A stretch of DNA of 64,000 bases. It comes from Tolypeutes matacus. Lineage: Eukaryota > Chordata > Mammalia > Cingulata > Chlamyphoridae. Made by a program: the position numbers and the translations under genes. Each line of letters opens with the position of its first letter. The first letter of the stretch is position 1. The notes below the pieces were generated by a model. That model made no database searches. It was not told the DNA's origin and was given only the letters and a program-made list of their open reading frames with translations. The stretch covers positions 4,508,203-4,572,202 of the forward strand of contig JAKSZT010053881.1 in the NCBI GenBank assembly GCA_026826555.1. Reading direction: 5' to 3'. This document shows positions 22,734-33,992 of this stretch, one piece after another.

Positions 22734-23326
22734 TGTATTAGTCAGCCAAAAGGGGTGCTGATGCAAAGTACCAGAAATCTGTTGGCTTTTATAAAGAGTA
22801 TTTATTTGGGGTAAAAGCTTACAGTTACAAGGTTCTAAAGAGTCCAACTCAAGGTTGATTTCTCACCAAAGTCGGTTGCCACTTGTTGAAGCAAGTTGGT
22901 TGCTGATCTCTGTGAGGGTTCAGCCTTTTTCTCTCTCAGCTCTAGGCTGGCAAAGGGCTTGTTTCTTTCTGGGCTTTCTCAGCACTGCAAACTATCAGGC
23001 GAATGGCTCATCTCTCTTCCAGGGGCAGGATCAAAGTTCTCTCCTCTGCTGTGTCTGTAGAGCTCTCTCTTTCTTCCTGTGTATCTTCTTCTGTGTTTTC
23101 TTGAGGGAGTGCCCATTTAGATCAGCCCACCAAGAGGGCAGGGACTTAGCCTGAGTTATACTCTTCTGATGTGGTTGAATCAAAACCCTAATCTTAACAC
23201 AGTTAATCAAAGACATCTCAGCTGAATCTAATACAATCAAAGGGTATTATGCCCAGAGGAACAGACCAGTTTACAAATATAGTCCTTATCTTTTCGGGGG
23301 TTCATAAATAAGCTCAAACTGCCACA
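22734..23326 (-). mobile_element. MaLR-like solo LTR
   Basis: A 593-bp TG…CA element read on the minus strand. Plus-strand left end TGTATTAGTCAGCC is the reverse of GACTAATACA, the common MaLR 3' terminus; the right end is CTGCCACA. A five-base duplication with one mismatch flanks it (CAAGG at 22729-22733, CAAGA at 23327-23331), as for ERVL-class integration. No gag or pol sequence adjoins, so it is a solo LTR. Same family: 913-1035, 33363-33933, 61834-62547. Confidence 0.88.
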
Positions 23327-25243
23327 CAAGACCATGCCAATGAATATATTCTCTCTACCAGATTCTGGAGGGGCCATGAGAACAAAGTTGGTCCAATTGG
23401 TGGAATATCAGGACTTGCTAAAAATGCTGAATTTACACTCACCTTTTCTGGATGGGAAAAAGGAAACACCTCCTGGAACTTGGTGACATTACTTTTGCAC
23501 CACATTAGGAGTCATCATTAGGGTGAAGTGACACCAGGGAAGGCAAAACAGAGAAATAAAAAGAAACAGGTCCTTGTTGACAGTTGAGTGGCTGGATCAA
23601 GCTTTGCTTGATATTTGCCATCCCTCTGGATTTTTCACTTAAAGAAGGCCATAAATCCATTTATTGTTTAAATCTGTTTGAAATGTGTTTTCTTTAAGTA
23701 TAATTGAATGCATTCTAACTGAAACGGCATAAGAACTGGAGAGGAGAATGTGGGTATTGGAGGATAGAGTATGAATTTAACATGAGCACGACATTGACTG
23801 TGTGTATCTCCTTTACTCAAGGGCACGTATCCTAAATCTTTACTCTCAGAAATAAACATGGACTCTTTGTGAAGTCTTTGCCCTCATATAAAAATGAGTT
23901 TAAGTATTTCTTTGTTCTTTTGTACTGTGATCATGAAAACCAACGATTTTGTGGGAAAGAAGAGATATCTTTACTCACTGGTGTGTGTTTGTGTGTGTGT
24001 GTGGTTGAATGTGTGAGTGCTGATGGTCAATGGCATGGGTGAGTTCCAGTAAATATGTGCCATTGGCTTCCACACATTTCTCAGCACTGAAATTCCAATG
24101 CGCAGCAGAAAGGGAAGCAGAGAAAGCAACAGCATTGGACAAGGGTTTAGTATCAACTAATTGGGGATCTGAGTTATGCTGCAGAATTGGATAAAAACTG
24201 CAGTATATAGAATAATTTTTAAAAATGTGTTTAAAGATAAGTAGCTATTTTTTTTTTTTAAATCTCTTTCACTGAGAGATTTTTTTAAAGACCAGAGGAC
24301 CAGGCATCATGTCCTACGCCAGGCATCTAAAACCGGTTTTCCCCTCTTCTCGAGGGAAAGGTCTACCACTGCAATTTAACCAGAGTGAGAGGCAAAGCCT
24401 GAGGCCTGAGAGAAGCCTGGGAAATGAAGGGGAATCACCAGAGGTATGCAGAAATGCAGAAGGCTCTGCCTTGTCGGCATTTCTGAAACACAGGGGATCT
24501 TGCTCATCACCAGAATGCAAGCAGTCCTATCAGGGCATCAGAATTTGAGAGAGCTAATTTGGGGGAATTAAAAAAAAAATCTAGTGAGTATGGTATTGAA
24601 GGAGGGAATACTAAAACCCAGGAGAAGGGCAGGCTGCTGGAGTATCCACCATAATTAAAGCAGATTACAATTGCTCTGAGAAAAGAAGAACGCAAAGAGT
24701 GAGAATATCCAGTGCACCGGATCTAGACTTGATGGGGACCGAGGCTCTGTAATGGCAGTGAGGAAATTGGGAGGGAGCCCTAGAGAAATTTCTCATAATA
24801 CCTATTCTTTTTTTTTTTTTTTTTTTTTTAAAGGGGAAATGATAATTATTTCAAAACCCAGAATGAATAAGCTGAATAAAGTAGCTAAGTTGAAGAAGCA
24901 GTATTTGCACCTCATATGGAAAGCAAAGCAAGCAAGGCCTCCAATATGAATCATAATAAATAAGGTAATGCTCTGTTTTAAAACCCTTTTAAAATGAGGG
25001 GCATTAAAAAACAAACTTCCGAAAAAAAAATACTGACACCTCTTCTAAAGTCACAAAGCAGGAAAAAATAATTTTGAACAGGTACACTGACATATTTGGA
25101 AATCAACAGATCTAGATGACAGATACAGGATAGCTATTAAAGAAGACAGATGATAAATTTAGTCGCAATGAGTTTTTCTTTCCCCAAGGAGTGGGAAAGG
25201 GAGTGTGGAGAAGGCTTTGAATCTGTTTGATGTTTCCCCTCTT
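23327..25243. other. Unassigned sequence with GT and T simple runs
   Basis: (GT)n at about 23981-24003 and a T run at about 24808-24829. No exon or RNA gene. Frames at 24309-24548 and 24314-24520 overlap on opposite strands and match nothing I know. Confidence 0.4.
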
Positions 25244-25339
25244 ATTTTTTTTTTTTCTATCGGGAGGTCCTGGAGATCGAACCCAGGTCCCTCCATATGG
25301 GAGACGGATGCCCAACCATTTGAGCCACATCCACCCCCC
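25244..25339 (-). repeat. Short DAS-type SINE (tRNA-derived)
   Basis: Minus strand reads GGATGTGGCTCAAATGG (A box), CCCATATGGAGGGACC, then CTGGGTTCGATC (B box, closer to the consensus GGTTCGANNCC than the copy at 10443) and a short A-rich tail. Perfect 9-bp TSD TCCCCTCTT at 25235-25243 and 25340-25348. Confidence 0.9.
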
Positions 25340-25348
25340 TCCCCTCTT

Positions 25349-26080
25349 TTTAATCCTGCCTTTTTTTTTTTTAAGGAGCTACATCAAAAAAGTTACCAGT
25401 ACTTTCTACCATCATAAAATAAAACACATTGATGAAGCCATTAGTGAAAACTGAAGATTATTAGCAAATGAGCAAAAATATAAAACGTGGGAAGAAGGTA
25501 GTGAATATCTACAAGACCATAGAGATAAACCTGGAAAACATCTCCCTGAAAAGCCACACAATACTACTCTAACTAAATTAAAAATCGTCCCATTCGATGT
25601 GACACATTTATCAATGGCATCCCTCACAAAAGCCAGGCTGGCTTTGTAGCAGACACTCCTTGTCAGGTCTACCTGATGGTCTCAAAGAAGAAAGTGTACA
25701 TGCTAATCAGCTGCCATCTCACATTTGCTGAAAAGGCACAATGTGCTGAGCATTGGTTAACCTTTATGGGCATTTGCCACCCTCAAGAAGTGAGCAATCT
25801 AGTAGGAAGCAAGATGGCACATATAAAAATAGCTAACAGTGTAAAGATGTAAATGCTCAGTGGACTTCAAGCCAGGCTCAGGGGCTCAGGCCACAGTTGG
25901 GACCTGAGTTGAAGACTCGGATATAGGAAGAGAACCAGATTTTTAGGCAGAGGGACAGAGGCAGAATTAGCAACTATTATTATTATTTTAAATGAGAAGT
26001 CAGTAGATAGCAGTGAGTTTATCAATCTGCCTAGAATAGAAGAGTTCAAAATTGTATAGTGAGATCTCACACAGCATAGG
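25349..26080. other. Unassigned sequence
   Basis: No gene recognised. Confidence 0.4.
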
Positions 26081-26396
26081 AAATTAATTTAAGATGGATT
26101 ATAAACCAAAAGGTGAAATAAAAATCAATAAAACTTCTAGAAGAAAACACATGAATATATTGTTATATTGTCATTACCTTGGGAAGGGAAGTTTTTTTAA
26201 ATAGGACACAATAAGCACTAATCATAAAATAAAAGATTTATAAACTGAACTACATTAAAATTAAGAACTTCTGTCAATCAAAAGATGCCATTAAGAGAAT
26301 AAAAAGGTAAGCCACAGATAGAAAGAAGATATTTGCAATCTATAATTATATATATTCATATATTTGGGTATATATTTGCATACTTACAGTTGATTC

Positions 26397-27034
26397 TTGT
26401 TATTCTCAGTAATAATGTTCTATAAAGTCACCACAAACACTGAATTAGTGAATCTGAACCATCTCTCTTAGGGGAAAGACAGGGTTAGGTTCTATGAGCC
26501 TCTGGTCACAACACTTTCATTAACCTATTAATATATAACCTTGTTTTATATGTTTTTCTGTTTAAAGACACCTTCTTTAATATGAATTTATACTGTTGAC
26601 TCATTAACATCGAGTTCAAAGCCATCAGCACTATACTCATGCCTGAATCAAGCTTATTTAGCACATATATTTTCTCCATAAGGCACAGTTCACCTTTCTT
26701 GCACTTGGAAACACCAGACAGTATAAAGCTTGGAGGTACATTTTAAACAGTGAAATCACACACACACACAAAGCACAAAAATATGGAAAACATGGCACTA
26801 AATATGCTGTGCAAAGGGCATGTTTATAGTATGAGAACTGAAACAGGAAGGCAGAACATCGGCCTTGTTTGACCTCAGCTAGTAACAGGTGCATAGGACA
26901 AGTTTTCCACCACTGTGTGAGTGTCTGCAAATGATTGTAAAAATACCACAAGTATTAATTTTGGAGTTTCTAATACACTTTACTGAATAGAAGAATTCAC
27001 AAATATGGTATCTGCAAAGAATGAGAATTGACTG
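26397..27034. mobile_element. Tigger/pogo-like DNA transposon, non-autonomous
   Basis: A 638-bp element with terminal inverted repeats: left CAGTTGATTCTTGTTATTC, right end reverse-complementing to CAGTCAATTCTCATTCTTT. Flanked by TA on both sides (26395-26396 and 27035-27036), the target duplication of Tc1/mariner-type elements. The internal motif TATAAAGTCACCACAAACACTGAATTAG fits the mammalian Tigger group. No transposase frame survives or is expected at this length. Contains a short (CA)n at about 26758-26770. Confidence 0.85.
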
Positions 27035-27708
27035 TATATATTACACACACTGTAATATTTGACAAAGAATCTGTACCCAGAATATATAAAGAACTTCTAC
27101 AAAACAGTAAGAAAAAAGCAGTGTCTAGTAAAAGGAATGGGGAAAAGACTTGAGTAGGCACTTTATTAAAATGATATTCACAAGGCAAATAAGCATGTGA
27201 AAGTTACCAGGGAAAGGAAAATCAAAACCATAATCATATACTATTACATTTCTACGAAAATGGCGAAAACTAAAAGGACTTAGAATACCAAGTGTTGGCA
27301 AAATGTGGAGCAAAGGATTTTCTCATATGTTGCTTGCTGAGGGGAATATAAATTGTTTCAACTACTTAGGAAAACTGGTAGTTTCCAGAAAGCTGAACAT
27401 TCATACACCCTGTAACCCATAAATTCTGCCCCTTGAAATATAACCAACAAAAATGAGTAGCTGTGTTCTTATAAAGACATGTACAAAAATATTTATAGCA
27501 GTTTTAGTCATAATAGCTAAAAGAATAGGAAATCCAAATGTCCATCAATGACAGAATAAATAGATTATGTCATACTCACACAATGGAATACTACATGTAT
27601 TGAAAAAGAATAAACAATTCTATAGTTGTATCACCTTATGTTGAGTGAAAGAATAATGTTGAGGGAAGGAAGCCAGTTTCGAAAGAGTGTGCACTGTATG
27701 ATTGCATC

Positions 27709-28162
27709 TGTGATGGTTAGGCTAATGTGTCAACTCGACCAGGTAATTGTGCCCAGTTGTTTGGTCAAGCAAGCACTGGGCTAACTGTAATACAAAGACA
27801 TTTATGGACTTTAGTCAACAGTGAGTTTGCTGCATAGATGGCTGATTACATCTACGATCAACCAGGGAGATTGCTGTCAGCAATGAGTGATGTTTTATCC
27901 AATCAGTTGAATGCCTTAAAAGTTGAAGTGATTTCAGCATTCAGAGAGAATTTCCCAGCTTGTCTTTGGACAGCCAGCGTCTCCCAGGAACTCATAAAAG
28001 ACTTACACTGGACTTTCATCGGAGCCCCTGGTTTATTAACCTGCCTGCGGAATCTGGACTTGTGCATCCCCATGGTCACGTGGGAGAATTTTATAAAATC
28101 TCATACTATTTACAGGTTATTTCCTTTTGATTCTGTTTCCCTAGAGAACCCTGACTAATATA
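27709..28162 (+). mobile_element. ERVL-type (MLT2-like) solo LTR, copy 1
   Basis: 454-bp LTR starting TGTGATGGTTAGGC, with GTGCCCAGTTGTTTGGTC and ATCCAATCAGTTGAATGCC, ending CCCTAGAGAACCCTGACTAATATA. Perfect 5-bp TSD GCATC at 27704-27708 and 28163-28167. The 106-codon frame inside (27838-28158) is also present in part in the copy at 45176 but is non-coding LTR sequence. Family name is from memory; ERVL class is supported by the 5-bp TSD and termini. Confidence 0.9.
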
Positions 28163-28499
28163 GCATCTATGAAGTTCAGAACAAGCAAAACTAATCTAGG
28201 GGGATAATGGTGAGAATAGTGGTCACCTTTAGGGGGTGTAGACTGGGTGAGCATAGGGGAGGTTTCTGAGGGTCCGATAATGTCCTGTAATTTGACTCAG
28301 GTGATGTTTCTATGGGTGTATACATATGTAAACATTTACTGAGCTGTACACTTAAGGTTTGTGCACTTTACTCTATGTGAATTATACCTAAGTTAGTAAA
28401 GGGGGGAGGTAATGGGAAATAAGGTTGAAAATGAAATCAAATGACCAAAATAAATATAAAGTGTCCCACATAATAGATACTTAATAAATACCTTTTCCC

Positions 28500-28640
28500 T
28501 ACTTTCCTTCAGGGTCTTTGGGATCAGATGGTGGAGAGTGTCAAAAGACAGGGTGAAGAAACTGGATTCTGTTTTGTAGGTAATAAGAAGCCACTGCAGA
28601 CTTTTTGGGCAAAGTTGATGTTTTGAGAAGATTAAGTTTA
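28500..28640 (-). mobile_element. LINE-2 fragment
   Basis: Antisense L2: CTGGATTCTGTTTTGTAGGTAATAAGAAGCCACTGCAGAC corresponds to the L2 segment 'TTTATTCTAAGTG…GGGAAGCCATTGGAGG'. Followed at 28652 by an A run of about 20. Confidence 0.6.
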
Positions 28641-29784
28641 TAGAGATAGGCAAAAAAAAAAAAAAAAAAAAATTGGAAAAGAAAGGGAAATAAGGGAGAC
28701 AAAGAAACCCATTAGGAAGCGACTAAGAAAATCCAGCAAGTATACAAGTCAGTGTGTACATGAAACAGTGTATTCTTCCAGCATAGTCTACAATAACAAA
28801 TCAATTGTAATTTTCCAGTTAATTCCTTCAGATCCCATTTATGCTGATTTTCAGGAAGTCCAATATTTCATTTTTGAGGTACTTCCCACTCTGAATTGTC
28901 CAGGAACTTTGGGGGATTGTACTGTCCAAAGGAAGGCAGTCTGTGCCAGTTGCTGTTGAAGATTGATCCTGCACTTGCAGGAATGCTTTGGTGCCTGCGT
29001 GTCTTCCCTGGGCATCAAAATAATAGAGTTTTAATTCAGCATCATTTGCTTAGCCATTTTTTTCCCCTTCAAACCCCAACACTGTACCAGGATGGATATG
29101 TATGGAGGACTTTCTAGCCTCAGGCACATGCTGTGTTGGAACCATTTCTCAAACCCACCCTTAGGTGTTTGTGTTGAACTCAACGGCAAGACCCCTCCTA
29201 CCCACTGGTGGATTATTTGGTGGGGGGGAGGGTGACTTAGGACATCTATTGCGCACCAGAGAGCTTTGGTCTTCTTATAAAAATTGGTCAACTCCATTTC
29301 CAGGGTTCTCAATAGTAAAGGATCTTAGGTGGTACCAACTTTATCAAGCCACTACAAGATTTTACAATGGGCCTTTTCTTTAGTTCTCTCCATAACTCCC
29401 TCCATAAATCTTCTTAACAAAAGATTCCCACCAAGTGAAGCCTTTCACAGTAATGAAAATCTGCCTTGAAATTATTTGATGTATTCATTTATGGGAAGAG
29501 AAGCAGCTGAAATGATTTCTAAAATTCTGCTTTACCAGGTAAGAACGATAAATAGGCTCTGTTAAAAAAAATTTTTTTTTAAAGATTTTTTTAAAAATAA
29601 GAAAAACAAACAACCTAACCATTGGCTTCCATTTAGTATACGGTAAGTAATTAAAAATTCTTATTTATCATACACTAAAATAATGGCATATTTTATATAA
29701 AGAACAAATTGAACTAAGATATGGCTGGGGCTATTTTTAAGGAACTAAATTCAAAATGAAATAAGCAATAGGAATTGATATGTA
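28641..29784. other. Unassigned sequence
   Basis: A 20-base A run starts near 28652. No exon, RNA gene or named repeat recognised in the rest. Confidence 0.4.
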
Positions 29785-29998
29785 TAGATGGTATTGTAGG
29801 ATAAGAACTAGACTTAGAGCTGAAAGAACTGAGTTCAAATTCTGGCTCTGCTATTTGCTGGCTGTATAACTTCATAAAGCTTATTAATTATTCTGAGCCT
29901 TTGTTTTCACATCTAAAAAAAACCCAAACCATTTTCAAAGGGTTTATTTGAGAATTCAACGAGACAATGTATTTTACAGCTTCTAGGACACAGCCTGT
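29785..29998 (+). repeat. MIR SINE
   Basis: Near-complete: GAACTGAGTTCAAATTCTGGCTCTGC (B-box region), TTGCTGGCTGTATAAC, CTGAGCCTTTGTTTTCACATCTAAAA, TTGAGAATTCAACGAGACAATGTA, AGCTTCTAGGACACAGCCTG. Confidence 0.88.
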
Positions 29999-30149
29999 CT
30001 TAAAACGAAAAGTCAGTCAAAATCTGAATGCGGGTAGGAGAGGAATATTTTTTTAATAGATGGGTCCAGAGCATCATAGGTTCATGCCAACATTGCCAAT
30101 CCAAATTCAAGGCTACAGGAATTTTATTTAGCCTATAATATTTTACAAC

Positions 30150-32270
30150 TGTATGGTATTTTTTTTTAATTAATAAATTATTTTTTGGAGCAGTTTTAGG
30201 TTTACAGAAAAATTGAGCAGAAAGTACCAAGTTCCCATATATCCCTCTCCCCCTCCCTATTATCCTTAACATCTTGCATTAGTCTAGTACTTTTGTTATA
30301 ATTGATGAGACAATATTGATATATTATTATTAACTGAAGTCCAAAGTGTGTATTAGGATTTAGTCTTTATGTTGTACAGTTTTATGTGTTTTGATAAATG
30401 CATAATGTCATGTATCCACTATTAGTTGCATACAGAATAGTTTCACTGCCTTAAAAATCCCTAAAAGTAGGTGAATGTGCTCCACCTATTCATCCTACCC
30501 TCCTTCCCTCCTCTCAAAGTCCTGGCAACCACTGATCTTCTCACCGTCTCTATCGTTTTGCCGTTTCCAGAATGCCATAGAGTTGGAATCACAAGATGTA
30601 GCTTCAGAGAATGGCTGCTTTCACTCAGCAATATGATTTAAGTTTTCTTTATGTATTTCATGGCTTGATAGCTCATTTCTTTTTATCACTGTATATTTTA
30701 TTGTTATGGCTGTACCATAGCTTGTTTATCCATTTGCCTATCAGAGGCCATCTTGGTTACTTCCAATTTTTGGCAATTATGAATAGAGCTACTATAAACA
30801 TTCATGTGCAAGATTTTGTGTAGACATGCTTTCAATTCCTTTGGGTTGTTGGATCATATGATAAAACTATGTTTACTGTGATAGATCTTGCCACACTCTC
30901 TTCAAAGTGGCTGTGCCGTTTTGCCTTCCCACTAGTAATAAATGAGAGTTCCAGTTGCTTTATACCCTCACCAGCATTTGGTGTTCTCAGTGGACTTTGT
31001 CATTCTAATAGGTCTAGGCCAATAGTGGCTTCTCAATGTTGTTGTTGTTGTTTTTTAATTTTTAAAATTTATTTATTTCTCCCCCCATCCTCATTGTTTG
31101 CATGTGCTGTCTGCTCATCTTCTTTTTTAGGAGGCACTGGGAACCGAACCTGGGCCTTCCCATGTGGGAGGGAGGTACCTAATCACTTGAGCCACCTCTA
31201 CTCCCTCAATGTTGTTTTAATTTGCAATTCACTAATGGCCTATGATATTGAACATTCTTTCTTACACTTATTTGTCATATGAATAACTTCCTTGTTGAGG
31301 TATTGTTCAGAATTTTTGTTCACTTTTTAACTGAGTTATTTGTTTTCTTATTGTTGAGTTTTGAGGGTTCTTGGTATATTTTGAATACTGGGCTTTTATC
31401 AGATATATGTTTTACAAATATTTTCTCAGTCTATGGCTTATCTTTTCAGTCTCTTAACATGTTTTTTGCAAAGCAGAAGTTTTTCGTTTTAGTGAAGTCC
31501 AACTTATCAATTTTTTCTTTCATAGATGGTGTTTTTGGTGTTATATCTAAAAATTCATTGCCACACCTAAAGTCACCAAGATTATCTCCTATGTTACCTC
31601 CTAGAAGTGTTATAGTTTTGAATTTTACCTTTAGGTTTATGATCCATTTTAAGTTAGTTTTTGTTAAGGGTGTGAAAGGTTCAGTGTCTAGATTATTTTT
31701 TGCATGTGGATTTGTAATTGTTCCAGCACCACTTGTTGAAAAGACTATCTCTTCTACACTGAATTTCCTTTGCCCCTCTGTCAATGATCAGTTAACTATA
31801 CTTGTATGAGTCTATTTCTGGGTTCCCTAATCTGTTCCACTGATCTATTTGTCTGTTCTTATACCAACACCACACAGTCTTCATTATTGTAGCTTTATAG
31901 TAAGTCTTGAAGTCAGGCAGTGTCAGTCCTCTGACTTTGTTCTTCAATATTGTGTTGGTTACTCTGGATCTTTTGCCTTCCATATAAACTTTCGAATCAC
32001 TTTGTAGATATCCACAAAGTAACTTACAGGGATTTTGACTGGGACTGCTTTGAATCCATAGATCAAGTTGGGAAGAACTGACATTTAACAATGTTGAGTC
32101 TTCTATCCATGAACAGGAATATTTCTCCATTTTTTTAGATTTTCTTTGATTTATTTCCATCAATTTTGCAGTTTTCCTCTTATAGATCTTGTGCGCATTT
32201 TATTAGATTTATACATAAATATTTCTCTTTTTTGGTGCAAATGTAAGCAGTGATGTGTGTAATTTCAAAT
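30150..32270 (-). mobile_element. Decayed L1: ORF2 C-terminus and 3' UTR
   Basis: Minus-strand L1 of about 2.1 kb. Its 3' end is at the left (GGAGCAGTTTTAGGTTTACAG, reverse of an L1 3' UTR). Further right lie ORF2 codons: within 32163-31792 the minus-strand peptide includes [20 protein letters not shown] and [17 protein letters not shown], the conserved L1 ORF2p C-terminal block. 31784-31446 continues it with a frame change, so ORF2 is split across frames and non-functional. The long plus-strand frame 31279-31809 is its antisense shadow. A DAS SINE interrupts it at 31044-31204. Confidence 0.92.
31044..31204 (-). repeat. DAS-type SINE, long variant
   Basis: Minus orientation. The right end reads, in reverse, GGAGTAGAGGTGGCTCAAGTG (A box) and CCCACATGGGAAGGCCC, GGTTCGGTTCC (B box); the left has an A/T tail (TTTTTTAATTTTTAAAATTTATTTATTTC). 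Perfect 12-bp TSD CTCAATGTTGTT at 31032-31043 and 31205-31216. Inserted into the L1 3' region. Confidence 0.9.
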
Positions 32271-33048
32271 TCATCTCTGTGTTCTTCCTTTTTGAGTATT
32301 TTTATTCACAAAGATGATAGAATTAGAATATCACATAATACTCATTTGCTATATTCATATCACACACATAATAATCTCAGAATAATAATATTGATACTAC
32401 CAACATCAATATATTAAAGAGTAATTAAAATACATTTTTTATGTACGTTCTCTCTATTCTTCTTTTTTAAAAATAGTTGCACTGTTTCTGCATTGTTTGA
32501 CCATGTAGCTTTAATATACTATAAGTTCTCCCTTATAATGTCTTTGTCAAAATACTACAAGTAAATATATATTTAATGCTTATCACCAGTCCTTATGTCA
32601 ATGATTCTCTAGTCATTTTCAATGTCTGAAACTCATTCTTTAGTATATTCCATTGGAAGACCTCATGGAAACAATATTCCCCAAGTTCTTGCATTCTGAT
32701 AATAGTTTATCCACTCCTTTATTATAAAAATTTAGTTTGACTGATATAAAATCCTTAGCTCACATTTAATTTCTTTTGGTTTTAAAAAAAGTCATTCTTA
32801 TTTATCTCATTATATATTAATATAATAACATAAAGTAAATATGTTATTAACTATCTTCTTCTGGCAAAAGCATTGTTATTGAAAATTCTGTTGGAAATCC
32901 ATTTTGGGCTTTTTCTTTTATTAGTGGCTACATCTTTTTGCCTGGATGCCAAAATAATATTTTTTCTTTAAATCTTTGTTCTTTTTCCTTGCTATGTTTT
33001 TCTACTTCAGGGATCTTTGCCTATTTTCTAAACTTATTTTCTTTTTAT
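32271..33048. other. AT-rich sequence, probably old interspersed repeat
   Basis: Looks repeat-derived (blocks such as CTTCTGGCAAAAGCATTGTTATTG and CTACATCTTTTTGCCTGGATGCC feel familiar as old mammalian repeat text) but I cannot name it. No gene. Confidence 0.35.
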
Positions 33049-33235
33049 TCCCCTCCCTCCCTCCCTCCCTCCCTCCCTTCCTTCCTTCCTTCCTTCCTTC
33101 TTCCCTTCCTTCCTTCCTTCCTTCCTTCCTTCCTTCCTTCCTTCCTTCCTTCCTTCCTTCCTTCCTTCCTTCCNNNNNNNNNNTCCTTCCTTCCTTCCTT
33201 CCTTCCTTCCTTCCTTCCTTCCTTCCTTCCATCCA
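33049..33235. repeat. (TTCC)n / (TCCC)n microsatellite with sequence gap
   Basis: TCCC units from 33050, then TTCC units to about 33230, interrupted by ten N at 33174-33183. The true array length is unknown. Frames of 60-170 codons on both strands here are translations of the repeat and even run through the Ns. Confidence 0.97.
33174..33183. other. Assembly gap (10 N)
   Basis: Ten consecutive N within the TTCC array; a fixed-size placeholder is likely, so the missing length is not known. Confidence 0.99.
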
Positions 33236-33362
33236 TCCCCGTCCCTCTCCTTCATTACCCCTTCCTATCCCATCCTTCTCTTCCTCCCCCTCTCCTTCCC
33301 TCTTTTTCCTTTCACTACCCTTCCTTCCCCTTACTTTTCTTTCCTTCCCTCCACTTTCCTTC

Positions 33363-33933
33363 TGTTTTGTCAGCCAAAGGGCTGCTGATGCAAAATACCA
33401 GAAATTTGTTGGCTTTTATAAAGGGTATGTATTTGGGGTAGACGCTTACAGTTACCAGGCCATAAAGCATAAGTTACTTCTCTCACCAAAGTCTATTGCC
33501 ATGTGATGGGGCAAGATGGCTACTGACATCTGCCAAAAGTTCAGGTTTCTTGGGTTCCTCTCTTCTTGGGGCTCCATTTCTCTCCAGCTCAACTGCTGTA
33601 CTCTCTCCATAAGGCCAGCTGTAGACTATCAGGTGAATGGCTCTGTCTCTCTCCCCGGGGCTTCTGCCATATCTAAGGAGCCATCTCTATTCCTCTGTGT
33701 TCTTCTCCTATGTGTTCCCTTCCCAGGCTCCAGCTCAAAACTCTCAAATCTGTCCTTTGCCATGTCTTTTCTCTGTGAGTTCCTGCCCCTTGGTGGGAAC
33801 TCAATGCCCTACTGACGTGGTCCAATCAAAGTCCTAATCATAATTTAATCCATTAAAGTGCTCTGACAGACCAGTTTACAAACATAATCCAATAACTATG
33901 TTTGGAATTCATAAACAATGCCAAACTGCTACA
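33363..33933 (-). mobile_element. MaLR-like solo LTR inside pyrimidine tract
   Basis: 571-bp LTR of the 22734-23326 family, minus orientation: left TGTTTTGTCAGCCAAAGGG, then TGATGCAAAATACCAGAAAT and GTTGGCTTTTATAAAGGG; right end CAAACTGCTACA. Perfect 5-bp TSD CCTTC at 33358-33362 and 33934-33938. The plus-strand frames here are chance frames. Confidence 0.93.
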
Positions 33934-33946
33934 CCTTCCTTTCTCT

Positions 33947-33950
33947 TCTT

Positions 33951-33981
<31 letters not shown>

Positions 33982-33992
33982 ATTTCTCTCAC
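33947..33992. repeat. (TC)n simple repeat
   Basis: TC dinucleotides with a few T insertions, continuing the pyrimidine region split by the LTR. Confidence 0.9.

Larger units (their letters stand above)
26081..28410 (+). mobile_element. L1 ORF2 end plus 3' UTR, twice interrupted
   Basis: Old L1 (L1M type) on the plus strand, in order: AAGATGGATTATAAACC, ACTTCTAGAAGAAAACAC, CATTAAAATTAAGAACTTCTG (end of ORF2), then after an interruption CCAGAATATATAAAGAACTTC, GGCACTTTATTAAAATGATAT and GTTGGCAAAATGTGGAGCAAAGG, ATGTCCATCAATGACAG, ending TGTGAATTATACCT near 28400. ORF2 is broken by stops. It is interrupted by a Tigger-like transposon (26397-27034) and an ERVL LTR (27709-28162); L1 text resumes in register after each. 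Both insertions are thus younger than the L1. Confidence 0.9.

Noticed and set aside
27838..28158. 106-codon frame partly shared with 45342-45566
   Set aside because: Both lie in the same ERVL-type LTR; LTRs of this class do not encode a protein and the shared peptide reflects repeat homology.
31279..31809. 176-codon plus-strand open frame
   Set aside because: It is the antisense of decayed L1 ORF2 and 3' UTR sequence; the conserved ORF2 peptide blocks lie on the minus strand.
32938..33506. Pro/Ser/Phe-rich frames of 167-176 codons
   Set aside because: They translate the TTCC microsatellite and pass through ten N; no real protein is supported.
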